A stretch of 28,138 bases of DNA from Priapulus caudatus (taxonomy: Eukaryota; Priapulida; Priapulimorpha; Priapulimorphida; Priapulidae), in assembly GCF_000485595.1 (NCBI RefSeq), contig NW_014577061.1, forward strand, positions 1,136,798-1,164,935, given 5' to 3'. The position numbers and the translations under genes were made by a program. The notes under the pieces are model-generated. The model was not told the DNA's origin and did no database searches. It saw nothing but the letters and a program-made list of their open reading frames with translations. This document shows positions 1-10,210 of this stretch, piece after piece (the stretch's first letter is position 1; each line of letters opens with the position of its first letter).

Positions 1-3000
1 TTAATCACTCTTCCGTTGTATTAATAATAGGCAATAATCGGGCCTTGTTAAAACGTAGTAATCGCCTCATGCAAACTCTATAGGAGTCACTGCGTGTTAG
101 CCTCTTGCCTCCTGCGTCGCCCTCGACTGAGCAGGTCTCGGATATCTTTCGCTGAGGCTAGCACAGTACCGGCCAACCCCCGCAAATCACTAATCGCCAA
201 ATCAAAAGTGCCACCGCCGTTTCCCGCACGCGACGAGCGACCAGTGCACTCTCGGAGGCAAACCCCTCGCAAGATTGCTGAGGGAATATGGGATCAAACG
301 CGGAATACCTGCGCCGTTAATTTGCATGAGGACTTCAGGTGATGTAGCTACCGCGTGCTAGGGTGATTCGACCCCCGCCGCCTGCAGCTCTTCGATCGGG
401 GATTGCATAAAGCTTATCGTTGTTTGCTTCGTGCGATGCACTCCGCTACGCGACCGAATGAAGCTACCGCGTGATCGATACCGACCGTACAGTACGCATG
501 CGCCTTTGCACCGCCCTCTAGTGGCTCCAGTATCGTCCCATTATGTTATACACGCAGCTAATGGCTAACATGAGCAAGTTGTTATTAAGAAAAGCAGGTT
601 ATCAAAAAGTCAATACAGAAAAAGAGCACAGTTGTGCACGCACAAACAGTCGATTGTGATTGTTAATAAACTCTGAAAATTCAAATATAATTAATATACA
701 TTGGCACGCATTGGCTTCTGTTCCACTCCTGCATTGTACACGTCAATATGAGTGTCCTCTCTCATTCTCTGCCCTCATTCTGCAGTGCTGTGTGAGCTGT
801 GGGGTCATAGGTGAGCCATCAGTTCCCTCCCGTAGCTCACCTAAACTAATCAAAAAGACATTGTTTTATACCTTTGTGTGCGAGACTTCTTTAGATCATC
901 GTCTTCACCTTACTGACCATACAAACAAACATCGCCTCATCTAAATGCTGCCTTTTCATTTTTTCAATTTTTATTAAAATACGAATGCTTTTCCTTAACT
1001 CTGAATAGCCGGGTATTATAACTAGATGCCAGTTACAACATTACGGTGTTGCCAATTTGGTGCAACAACAATCCAACCAACTGGCGTGCGTCTTCATAAA
1101 GCGAAGAAGGACACCGAGAATGTTTCTTATAGTCAAACGTTAGCAAACCTTGCATGTTTGCTGCAGGTGTAGTACAAACTCGGGAATTGCGACCGGCTAG
1201 CACCTTAGGTATAAGGTCGACCCGGTGTGCAGGGTTAGCTCCCATGCAACTAGACATGACTTGTCTATAGATTGTTGTCATCTCGTGCTATCTGTTATCT
1301 GATAGGCGTCATGGCACCACATAGCGTTGACAAGAATGATGCCACTCCACCTCTTCCGGGGACGTTTCATTCGCCCTGCTGCTCTTAAGTCCCTCGCTGT
1401 ACCCCCACACCCGTTTTGTTACGCTGTGTACTAAAACACAGGATATGTTTGATCGTTAGCATTTGAGTTACATATGTGGGAGCGTTGATGGCGTCTCGTT
1501 CGTGGCTTCCTACGCGACAGCCGATGCTCGGTGGGTGTACATAAGCATCGTCAGGGGGTCGCCTCGTAACACATTACTGCCTTACTGCCTCTCACAGGGC
1601 TGTGACATCTATCCGGCCACTTTGAAAGAGTGAATCGTATAGACAAGTGGCCACACACGCGTGTACACGGCACATCGCACGCTCGATACACACCTACCAT
1701 GAACCGTCTTAGCAATGACAATGAAAACCAATCGGGTTTTTTTACAAAAGAGTTGCTGGCAACGTTAGAATACCGTGCCGTTACCCGTTAAGTTTCGTGA
1801 AAACCCAAAGAACAGATACATGCAGGGTAACAATTCCAAAAAACGAACTCATGGAAATGCATCTCAGTTTGCCTATAAAAACACGGCTGCGTGAGAATCC
1901 CTGAAGATTATAAAAGGGGAATAAGTTGAGAAATAAGTCCTATTGAGGCAGGTTTTGTGAATAGTAAAAAGTGTTACAATAAGAAGAGAAAGTAGGTGAA
2001 TACAACATTAAGAAGTCTAAATACGTAACCGATAACAGTGCTAGGTTATAGTTAGTACGACCCTACAAAGCTTTCCTGCTGGAACCTCAGACAGCATGGA
2101 AGCGAGTTTAGGGCAGTGCTTTTTAAGATAGAGCTACTATCCCGTAGTAGAAAGCACCGCCCTCTCAGGTGCAGAGAATAACTGAAGCTAGTTGCAATTA
2201 AAACCTAGAGAGATGAAAGAATCGTATATAAATATCGAAACGGAATAAGGACAGGAGCTATAGATGGACGATAAAGTACCTATACGTTGGTGGGGGTAAA
2301 AGATTATAGAATAGGGTCTGCACCTGAAGAAATAAAAAAAACAATACAGCAGAATGGCGTAATTGAGGTTCTACATGTAAATATCTCTGTTCTGCTCCCA
2401 ATTCATACTTTATTCTACCAATTCATAAAATAAAATCAACGTGTTCAACCTATACATGTGTGACCACAGCACGGTGTTCTACAAGTAGAAAGAAATAACC
2501 AAAAACACAGACATCTATTCTACCATGTAACACAGGCAGTAAAACTGAAGAAGTAGAAAGCCAAGCAATCGATTTCAAGCGGGTGGTAGATTTCCTCTTG
2601 ACACAGAAAGTGCGATACGTCACCACTTCTGTAACGCGTTTCTGTAAAATATGGCAAACCATTTAATCCTGTTGTATTCAACAACGTCCACTAATGGCCA
2701 TTTGACCCCATGGCAGAACCGAACGATAATATCTAGCGCGAACTAGACTCAGGCTTGTAGGCCTACATTCTCTTTATAGTGGTCATTAGGGGACGACGTC
2801 CAACAGAAGAAGGCTACGAATCAGATTTGGTATGTAGGATACAAATTTTCACCTACGTGTATTACACAACTACCACTTTCGAATTTCGTGTGTCTGGGCG
2901 CACCAGCAATTTGTCTGTGCACGCGCGCGTTAGCGCCCTGCCGGAGGTGGCAAATCGTGGCTAATTGGATAAGATCACAGTCTAAAGCTGCCCGTAACGA

Positions 3001-4010
3001 TCAGCCTCGTGGGTGTCCGTCTTCCTAGTCGCCATCTCACAAAGCCCAGCTGTCGGTGCCGACACGACTTCGGTAGCACTCGTCTGTGATCGGCGGTCAG
3101 TAGCGATGTCGGCTTGCCTCGTCGACGAGGCCATCGGTTACCGCTGCGTGGCCCGTCCTCGATCCGTCACCTAGTGCACTCTGGCGGAGGAAACTGCGAT
3201 GCCGTTGACGATTATTTCGTGATCAAATCGAAGAATAGATAGCCTAGGGTGGCGTTGATGCAGAGTATCAGCAGACCCAGTCGTCGATGGTAGACCCAGT
3301 TCTGAAGGAAGAAGGACGAGAGACAAATGAGAAATTCAATTATAACGAGAAAATTCTCCTGAGAATGCCATCGCCCACGCCAGCAACCAATGGCGCGCTG
3401 CTTGAACTCGCAACGAACGCAACTGCATTTTATGAAAGATGGTTTTTAGGTCGCTCTTAAAAACTACGTGTGGATTTTACGAAACCAAAATTCCCAAATT
3501 ACCGCAACGGCGCTATTCGAATGCCTCGTAAAATTGTCTAGAGCGGCAAGCCAGATGCGCTGGTTTAATTCTAAATTTGCTAGTCTGGGTTTTTCGAAGA
3601 TTAATAATCACGGTAGCAATAATAGACGCGGGGTGCACTGTATATCTAAAGCGAATATACGCGTGCAAGTTCGTCGGGGGATGTTGCTGTTGGTATTGTG
3701 GTGTTCACTAATAGCATTCCACCTCATCTATTTTTGCCCCACGTCCTAGCCAAAGATGCTCGAGGAAAAACTAACGAAATTTGTTCTATACCTGCTCGAA
3801 ACTGCGAATTCACTTAATCTAATCAATCACTGCAACTACTTGCATTCGAAATGGGTCCTTGTCTGTGAATTTTCGCCGAAGAAAGCATTTGGGATTTAGC
3901 GCGCGCAGAACGATTCGACAAGGAATCGTTGGGCCAGTGCTTTTAGAATCTCAATCGAAAGGAGTATAAATATAGTTACTCCTTCCAGATCTCAGTGATA
4001 CAATTTTTAG
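1..4010. other. No gene recognised; mixed-composition intronic or intergenic DNA
   Basis: All frames are short and without recognisable domains. The longest minus frame (1033-1281, 82 aa) matches no family I know and lacks convincing splice sites. Noted here: a CTCF-like motif at 510-524, a shared 12-mer at 508-519 and 2154-2165, and a perfect 16-bp palindrome GCCTCGTCGACGAGGC at 3116-3131 in a CpG-rich patch. The phrase AGTGCACTCT followed by a GCGGAGG-like run occurs near 244 and near 3175, hinting at a dispersed repeat. Confidence 0.5.
510..524 (-). promoter_or_regulatory. CTCF-like binding motif
   Basis: The minus strand reads CCACTAGAGGGCGGT, matching all 15 positions of the bilaterian CTCF core CCASYAGRKGGCRSY. 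The family motif is established knowledge; occupancy here is inference. The 12-mer GCACCGCCCTCT that covers half of it recurs at 2154-2165 without the other half, so it could also be part of a dispersed repeat. Confidence 0.4.
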
Positions 4011-4053
4011 AAATCGACTATATTGAGCCGCGAAGCACTGGTATTGGATACCC

Positions 4054-4145
4054 TACTCACGCGTACACACGCTCGGGCACGCATATACATACATACACAC
4101 ACATGCGCGAACACACACACGCGCGAACACACACACGCGCGAACA
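4054..4145. repeat. CA-rich microsatellite with an internal 16-bp repeat
   Basis: Irregular CA and CGCA dinucleotides pass into a 16-bp unit, GCGCGAACACACACAC, present at 4105-4120 and 4121-4136 with a partial third copy to 4145. The short frames on both strands here are repeat translations, not genes. Confidence 0.85.
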
Positions 4146-4171
4146 TGGAATGAGGGGAGTATGGAAGGAAT

Positions 4172-4199
4172 GGGATGGGAAGGGATGGGAGGGGAGGGG
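4172..4199 (+). other. G-quadruplex-forming tract
   Basis: Six runs of three or four G are separated by loops of one or two bases (GGGATGGGAAGGGATGGG, then two GGGG runs), well inside the usual G3+ N1-7 definition. It sits next to the CA repeat. Confidence 0.7.
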
Positions 4200-4465
4200 A
4201 GCGCATGCACGTACACACCACCGCGTGAATGAAGATCTCAGAATATATGTAAATATATTCGCGTGGTTTCTGAAGAACGCTCTAGTACGGTGGTTCGTGT
4301 CTAGGCAAGCCGACAGTGTTACTAGAAAAAAACTTTCACGGGTCCTTCGACTTTTGATGTCAATGCTGTTACCTGTAGACTAGAATTCTGGCATATCGGT
4401 GTAACGTACGTAATAGAAAAACGAAGGTTACGTACTCAAAAACTTCTCAAATATTATATAATATA

Positions 4466-4530
4466 TAATACTAGACTTGATTTTTGGACCCAACATATTA
4501 TGTCGGGTCCAAAAATGAAGGCTAGTATTA
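4466..4530. repeat. Near-perfect 31-bp inverted repeat (hairpin)
   Basis: Arms 4466-4496 and 4500-4530 pair at 28 of 31 positions across a 3-base gap. Their core is TTTTTGGACCC and its complement, and the outer ends are TAATACTAG and CTAGTATTA. The loop is too small for a typical microRNA precursor. It may be a tiny foldback transposon or a palindromic remnant of a MITE; function unknown. Confidence 0.75.
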
Positions 4531-5030
4531 GACTACCAGTCTGCTACGCTATTTCAGTCACTGCTAATCGAATCTACGTAATGTTCACTTAAATCATTGA
4601 ATAAATTGATATCCGAATATTTGCTACATATCTTAATTATTCGATGAGTGAAATAATCGGGAAATACGAAACGCAGTTGAATACTTGTCATCAGTCATGT
4701 ACCTAACTATAACTTTCACATTAATCATTTAAGTGACATAATTTCATAATGATTGTGCGAATTGACATTTTCGGTTTTTCGGTAAAGCAATGTTATAACT
4801 ATTTTCACCCGCGGGTGGTTAGTTAGTCAATTAGTCGGATTACGAATACTGTTGCCGCTGGGTTTTACGCGATCCTTAAACCATACTCGTGGATTTTGAT
4901 TATCAAGGAAAGGGACGTCAGAGGAGAGGAGCGCGTACATTGTGACGCGAGCCACGGGTAAGCTCCTTAGCCTGGCGACGAAAATGCCAAGACCGACGTC
5001 ACTCTTGGAATCGCATTGGTGCGGATATCC
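4531..5030. other. AT-rich stretch with no feature seen
   Basis: No credible exon, repeat array or RNA gene was recognised here; open frames are short. Confidence 0.4.
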
Positions 5031-5106
5031 CCCCCCCCACCACACACACAATTAGGCCTACACACACGCGCGCGCGCACGCACGCACACACGCACACACA
5101 CACACA
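5031..5106. repeat. CA/CGCA microsatellite
   Basis: A C-run followed by CA repeats with an alternating CG-rich centre (CGCGCGCGCACGCACGC). The alternating purine-pyrimidine pattern could adopt Z-DNA. Confidence 0.85.
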
Positions 5107-5292
5107 TCTTCCTATCTGTCAACTCTGACTCGACTGCCGTCGTCAAAACCAACGGGCGGTGCGCGTGAAACAAAATAAGCATGCAGCCACGTGCCAAAAA
5201 CAACGTTCCAACGCGAACCATGTAGGCCTACTCGGCAGCGGAGACGTTCGGAGCGAGCTAAGCGACTAGCATCGGTACAGCAGACGACACGC

Positions 5293-5388
5293 GCACGCAC
5301 ACACCAGTACGCACGCACACACCAGTACGCACGCACACACCAGTACGCACGCACACACCAGTACGCACGCACACACCAGTACGCACGC
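5293..5388. repeat. 18-bp minisatellite, five identical units plus a partial
   Basis: The unit GCACGCACACACCAGTAC repeats exactly at 5293, 5311, 5329, 5347 and 5365 and breaks off at 5388. Since 18 is a multiple of three, both strands show short periodic frames (RTHQYA on plus), which I treat as translations of the repeat. Confidence 0.92.
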
Positions 5389-5392
5389 CAGC

Positions 5393-5963
5393 GTCGCCAG
5401 CTCAACCCGGAGGCGGGCCGCCGTGGGAAATGACAGCTGCCGCCACCTGGCGGACATTCGCTGTAGCGGTTATCGATCAGCACGTTATATGCGGTGTGTG
5501 ACGACCAAGCGCCGCTCACCGCTGCCAACGATGCTCTGGAGACTGTTGGCTCCGGCAAAAACGCATTCCAATATCGAAGATGCAGCTCGTTATAACAAAT
5601 TGAGTGTCGCTGCGCGCGGACGCAACTGTCTAATCAAGTGGTTGTCGCGGAAACGCTGATGAATGTTCGCGAACGTCTAGTCGATTATGAAGCGACGCTA
5701 CATTCTATCTAACAGAGGTGCATGTTTTTTTTTTATCCTCGACTACAGCTAGCTAGCAAACATGCTTACATAAGTAGCGCCTTGAAATTAATTCAATTCG
5801 ATGCCTAGGAAGAAGATGGTGTGGAGGAGAACCGTTAAAGAGAAAATAAATTCGGATATTTGGAGAGGTTCCCACTCTGCACATCGCGAGGTGAGTGGCG
5901 AGCTTTAGAGATCAGACGTAAGTTTGCACACAGCTCGAGGGCCTAGCGCGCATACATACTCAC
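5393..5963. other. Start of the intron downstream of the large exon; no gene
   Basis: The minus-strand donor GTGAGT lies at 5963-5958. Beyond it are a CTCF-half-like CCGCCAGGTGGCGGC (minus strand, about 5438-5453, one mismatch to the core) and unremarkable sequence. The next exon should begin at a codon boundary; I did not find one. Confidence 0.4.
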
Positions 5964-7501
5964 CCTCACACTGGATCTAAACAGGAAGAAAGTTTGCGCG
6001 TCTTTCTCCTCAAAGGCCCTCTCCATCCTGACCTCCTCCCTCCGTAAGGCACTTAAGACGGAAATCTCCTCCCGCGTCAGGGCCGGCTTTCGCGCGACAA
6101 CAAAGTCGTTCTCGTCGGGAAGACTCTTGCGGCGCCGCCTGCTGGTCGTCTGCTGCGGCTCGATGACGATGTGCGTCGGAAGCTTGTCGGCGTCGCTCGG
6201 CGTGTGCACGACGGCCTTGATGCGCTTGCGATGGCCCTCGTCTATCACATACGCCTGCTTGCGCGTCGCCAGCACCGTGTCGTCCGCAGTCCTGCGGAGC
6301 CGCGACGACCCACGGTTCGTCTTCGGCGACGACGACGACGACGCCGCAGCCGCCGTCGTCGGCGTCGCAGTCATCGGCGGACCGATCAGGTCCGGGTTCA
6401 TGATCGACGGCAGCGTTTTCCTGCGTTCCTCCTTGACGTCTTTGAGCGGGCGGCTGGAGAAGGCGTCCTCGGAGGCGTCGGAGACGCCCGACACGCCCGA
6501 GTCCGGCGTCCAGTCCGACTTGTTGGGCGTCGCGAAGCGCGGGTCGTGCGCGACGGCGTGGATGTGGTTGGGGCGCATCTGCGGCGCGGTGTCCATGTTG
6601 TCACCGTGCGGCACTCTCTGCTCGCGCCGATCGTCGTTGTAGCGGTCGTACCTGCCGCCGCCGCCGCCTCCGCCGCCGCTCTTCGGGTACGGCTGTTCGG
6701 TGCTGTACGCCCGCGCCAGGTAGGCGCGCTCGGGCTCGCGCTGGCGCTTGTCGGCGTAGTCGATCGTGTGCGCCCTGTTGCTCAGGTAGGGCCTGTCGGG
6801 CCGGCCGTAGCCCTCATCGCGTCGGTCGTCGCGTCGGTCGTCGCGTCTGTCGTCGCGTGGGTACCTCTCGTCCGAGTAGCGTCCGCGTTCGTACGGACGC
6901 TCGTAGTCATCGTAGTCGCGATCGTAATACTTGTCGTAGCCGCTGCGCTCCTTGTTCTGCGGCTGCCGCTTGAAGGCGTAGCGGTCGCGATCGTAGCTGC
7001 CTCTGTCGTCGTACTCTCGTCTGTCCGAATCGCGCTTGTCTCCGTAGGAGTCTGGCCGCGAGTAATCAATCCTGTTTTGATCGGGCGTTCGTTTGCTGCT
7101 GTAAGGGTCAGACGACGTGTACTCTATTCTGCTGTGGTCAGGCATTGGTTGGCTAGTGTAAGGTTCGTGAGAGCTGTCGTTTCTCATTCCTATATTGTCC
7201 CTGCCTTGCAGCTTTGGCTCATCGATGCTGATCTCTACTGATGGCACATGCAGCTGGGACGGTTCGTAGGCATTGCTTATGTGATCACTGGCTACTTCAC
7301 GATTTGGCACTGACAATGCAATGTCTGGTGTGTGGGAGTGCAAGCCCCCCTCCCTGCCCAGCCCTATTGGTGCAGCGATGGAGACGGCCGGCCTAGGCAA
7401 CGAGGAGTTGTGCGTGAGATCGTGAGCGGGGGCAAGACCCCTGCCGACACCTGTTGGCTGGTTTCCTAGCGTTGAGCCTGCCTGCCTTCTCATGTCAGGA
7501 C
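5964..7501 (-). CDS. Internal coding exon (512 complete codons) of an unidentified, Arg/Asp/Tyr-rich, probably disordered scaffold-type protein
   Basis: The reading frame is open from a good acceptor (pyrimidine-rich tract then TTTTCAG, AG at 7503-7502) to a consensus donor (AGG|GTGAGT, intron from 5963). Two leading bases (GT) complete a split codon; the exon ends on a whole codon. The first in-frame Met, at 7493 (residue 1 here), is not necessarily a start because the frame is open upstream to the acceptor. Visible parts: a polar N-terminal third; a Tyr/Asp/Arg-rich stretch at about 145-265 with many YDR- and YER-type motifs; DDRR three times at 214-225; eight Gly at 273-280; Ala4-Ser5 at 381-389; RRKTLP at 357-362 and RRKSLP at 454-459; and a charged, probably helical end at about 472-500. 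There is no signal peptide, membrane segment or catalytic motif. It is GC-rich compared with its flanks. The composition recalls linkers of junctional or cytoskeletal scaffolds such as ZO proteins, but this rests on composition only and I do not assign a family. Real exon: confident. Function: unknown. Confidence 0.82.
6654..6677 (-). repeat. Polyglycine codon tract
   Basis: Eight consecutive glycine codons, mostly GGC, at residues 273-280 of the large exon. On the plus strand this is a CCG triplet microsatellite. It probably acts as a flexible spacer and may vary in length. Confidence 0.8.
6819..6854 (-). repeat. In-frame 12-bp tandem repeat in the exon, encoding DDRR three times
   Basis: Three near-identical 12-bp units encode Asp-Asp-Arg-Arg at residues 214-225. 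Unit length is a multiple of three, so copy-number change would keep the frame. It sits inside the Tyr/Asp/Arg-rich segment. Confidence 0.85.
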
Positions 7502-7521
7502 CTGAAAAGACGAGAACGGAA

Positions 7522-8108
7522 CTGTCGGTGATAATTCACAGATGACGGTACATGTTCCCAGCGGTAGTAGCCGGCAGGTATCCGCAGCAACCATGCATCA
7601 CAGCATAATATACGCTGTTGCAGTGGTTGCTACCGATCTCACCACGTACAGTTTGGCGCTTGCTTTTAGGTTTTAGAGGTGCCCTTTCAATGTCTCGCCC
7701 AAGCCTGAGCGAGATCACAACATCAATTAGCAACTATTTCTGGAAGCGCGCCGGGAGATGCATGAGAGCTGACTGCCGGCATTCTCCCCCACTACTGCCA
7801 GAGTTTTACCCTGCGTAACTCGCGCCTGCTCGTTGGCTGAGGAAAACAGTGCCGACTCACACACGCTCGACAGGGTAGATTCTCCGTTCGCTGGTTTGCC
7901 ATTTTGCGCCACTTGGGGGAAAATAAACATGCAGAAATGTGCTCTCTGTGAAAAAAAATGCTCGCGGCGCTCCAGTTGCGCCGCTTGGTGTCTGAGAGTC
8001 GTCTATTTTAAAATATCGGCAGTCGGGGGCTGAGAGCTCAGTTTCAGAGGCGTGAGAGAAAATTGAGAAAGTGGCGATTAATTGCGCATATATAGTTATT
8101 CTAGATTT
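7522..8108. other. Intronic DNA, no feature recognised
   Basis: Short overlapping frames on both strands (60-67 aa) have no recognisable domain or splice support. The sequence appears single-copy within the window. Confidence 0.4.
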
Positions 8109-8110
8109 AT

Positions 8111-8162
<52 letters not shown>
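8109..8162. repeat. (TA)n microsatellite
   Basis: About 25 TA dinucleotides in an AT-rich block. Confidence 0.95.
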
Positions 8163-8164
<2 letters not shown>

Positions 8165-8234
8165 CCACATCCAATTCATAATCCAGATTTTAAGCACTCA
8201 CTTCTATCTGTCCATTCATATGCATTTCAATCTT

Positions 8235-8380
8235 ACCCCCCTGTTTCTCTCTCCACACTCTTTTTCTCTCTCCTCCTCGTCTTTCTCTCCCGCTCTTTCT
8301 TTCTCTTGCTCTCCCTCCCCGCCCCCTCTCTCCATAGGACGTGGTTTCTCTCACCGACTGCTATCTCTCTTTCTCTCAAG
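8235..8380. repeat. Pyrimidine-rich (TCTC/TTTCTC) low-complexity tract
   Basis: An almost unbroken C/T run on the plus strand with short TCTC and TTTC repeats. Confidence 0.8.
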
Positions 8381-8716
8381 TTTAAGAATATCTATGTATC
8401 AACAAGCACCGTGAGCACACCGAAGCTCATCTGACATACGAGGACTAACGTTAGGTAATGAGCCCCAGCGCGAGACATCTGTATTATTTCACCCTTTTAC
8501 CGATTCACAAAGCGTTGCCTACAGTCATTCAAAGCAAATCGTTTTTTCGAGCGAGGAATGACGAGCGTCCTTATACTTTCACCCGTCTGCTTTTCCACGG
8601 CTGTCAATAAGTAATTACGATGTCGTGACTAGCGACCAACACTTGGTTTCTTTGTTCCGGAACAGTAGGCCTACCTGTGTTATGGCATCACTCTCTCATG
8701 CCGGCAGCCGCTCCCG

Positions 8717-8830
8717 TTATAGTAGTGCATAGTGAATGTGAAGTCACGTGATATTAGCTTATAGTGAATGTGAAGTCACGTGATTAATAGCTAATGGTGG
8801 AGGTAAAGTCACGTGATAGTAGCGCATAGT
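8717..8830. repeat. 32-bp minisatellite with TCACGTGA in every unit, block 1
   Basis: About three and a half units with the palindrome TCACGTGA at 8744, 8776 and 8809 (spacing 32 and 33 bp). Unit phrases are GGTGAAGGTGAAG, then TCACGTGA, then TAGTAGCTAAT. This is the left end of an array that resumes after a repeat insertion at about 8831-9420. Confidence 0.9.
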
Positions 8831-9420
8831 AGGCGCGTTCACACGGACGTTTTTGGCCCGAGCCTAATTAGGCCCGCCCAGATTTGGCCTCGAGCCGAGC
8901 GTTCACACCGAGGTTTTTGCGCCGCAGCGGCTAATTAGGCCCGTGCCAGATTTGGTCCAGTCGAAAACGTCGGACCAGCCCGAGCCAAAATTTTAGCACC
9001 AGCTCTTCGGCGGCGGCTTAGAGCGGATAGAATCGGTTGCCAGCGGTAGGATGCGCGAGTGTCAACGTGTTTACTTCAACGAGACCATAAAAGTCCAAAA
9101 CAGTATTAAAATATTTCGAAAAACTGTGCATCAGGATGCACGTTTCAAGATTGGATAATTTATAACTCGTCGAAACGTTCAACGGGTAACACACTCTTAG
9201 AAATCGTAAACAACGCCCATCTCGCGACATACTGCAAAGTATCGGTCAGAGACTTTGTTTGCAATAAAATTTAGTTGAATTTTGAATTGTGAATTTGACA
9301 GCCAGTCATCACTTGGTATCGTTCAGGCTGAACGCTCCGCACTCAATACCGGCCCGAGCCAAATTGCGCCGGAGCCAGATCTAGCCCGATTTGGCCTCGA
9401 TACGCCAACCATGGCCCCCG
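8831..9420. mobile_element. Repeat inserted into the E-box minisatellite, with a tandemly doubled 64-bp left end
   Basis: The minisatellite stops at 8830 and resumes after about 9420. The left part holds two copies of a 64-bp unit starting at 8835 and 8899, each with GCGTTCACAC, a GTTTTTG run, CTAATTAGGCCCG and CCAGATTTGG. Related phrases (GGCCCGAGCC, GATTTGGCCTCGA) return near 9350-9402 at the right end. Repeated subterminal motifs suit a non-autonomous DNA transposon, but I could not fix clean terminal inverted repeats or a target duplication. No transposase frame is present. Confidence 0.5.
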
Positions 9421-9424
9421 CTGT

Positions 9425-9930
9425 GACGCGACGTAGTGCAATGTGAAGTCACGTGCATAGTCAGCTAACTGGGGTCGGCCGTGAGTCACGTGGATATTAG
9501 CTTCAATACCGGTGCAATGCTTTCGAATCACGGTGATAGGTAGCTAATGGATAAATGTGAACGGCACGTGATAGTAGCCTAGATGGTGAACGGCTAAGTC
9601 ACCCGTGGATAGCCCTAGCTAATGCGATGAAATGTGAAGTCACGGTGATAGGCTAGCTAATAATGAATGTCTGAGAGTCACGTGAACGTCTAGCCGCATG
9701 GCTGACAGGTGAACGTCACGTGATAGCTAGTCACTGATTGGAGTGTGACCTCAGCGTATGTAGCGCATTATAAGGTGAAGTCCATCGTGCCCATAGACGC
9801 GTGAGCCTATCGGTAAATGGAAATCACGTGATGCGTAGCGCCATGGTGAAAGGTGCAACGGACAAGCCGTGATAGTAGCGTCAATGGGTGGAGGTGAAGT
9901 CACCCCGTGATAGTAGCCTACAACAATACT
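9425..9930. repeat. E-box minisatellite, block 2 (heavily disrupted by indels)
   Basis: The same 32-bp unit is recognisable, with CACGTG near 9448, 9486, 9566, 9678, 9717 and 9824. Nearly every unit carries scattered single-base insertions, and several E-boxes are broken to forms such as TCACGGTGA or TCACCCGTG. The damage is insertion-rich and random, unlike blocks 1 and 3. Confidence 0.8.
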
Positions 9931-10013
9931 CCACGACAGATGGCGCCCTCGCGCCTCTGGGCTCTTATCCTTGCACGTGTGGGACGAGGGGGGCGCTGCA
10001 TGCAGTTTGCAGT

Positions 10014-10172
10014 AGAGGCTAATAGTGAAGGTGCTGAAGTCAATCGTTTGATAGGATGCTAATCGGTGGGACTGCCGTGGAACAGTCACGGCTGGATAGT
10101 AGCTAATGGTGAAGGTGAAGTCACGTGATAGTAGCTAATGGTGAAGGTGAAGTCACGTGATAGTAGCGCAGG
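10014..10172. repeat. E-box minisatellite, block 3 (clean right end)
   Basis: After about 80 bp of unrelated DNA the unit returns. The last two units (about 10101-10168) are identical to each other, each with TCACGTGA, and end at GCGCAGG near 10172. Confidence 0.88.
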
Positions 10173-10210
10173 ATGGAGTATAAAACCGCCTGATATTAGC
10201 CCACGGCGTG

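Noticed and set aside
1033-1281. 82-aa minus-strand frame with a fairly natural composition
   Set aside because: No family recognised, no good acceptor or donor, and the length is within chance expectation.
5191-5433. Frame encoding repeated RTHQYA, resembling a repeat protein
   Set aside because: It is the 18-bp minisatellite read in frame; opposite-strand frames are equally open and no splice or start context supports translation.
6127-7241. Long plus-strand frames (171 and 356 aa) opposite the large exon
   Set aside because: They are antisense shadows of a GC-rich coding exon, with an Arg/Val-rich composition typical of reverse-complement codons. The minus strand has the splice sites and the sensible protein.
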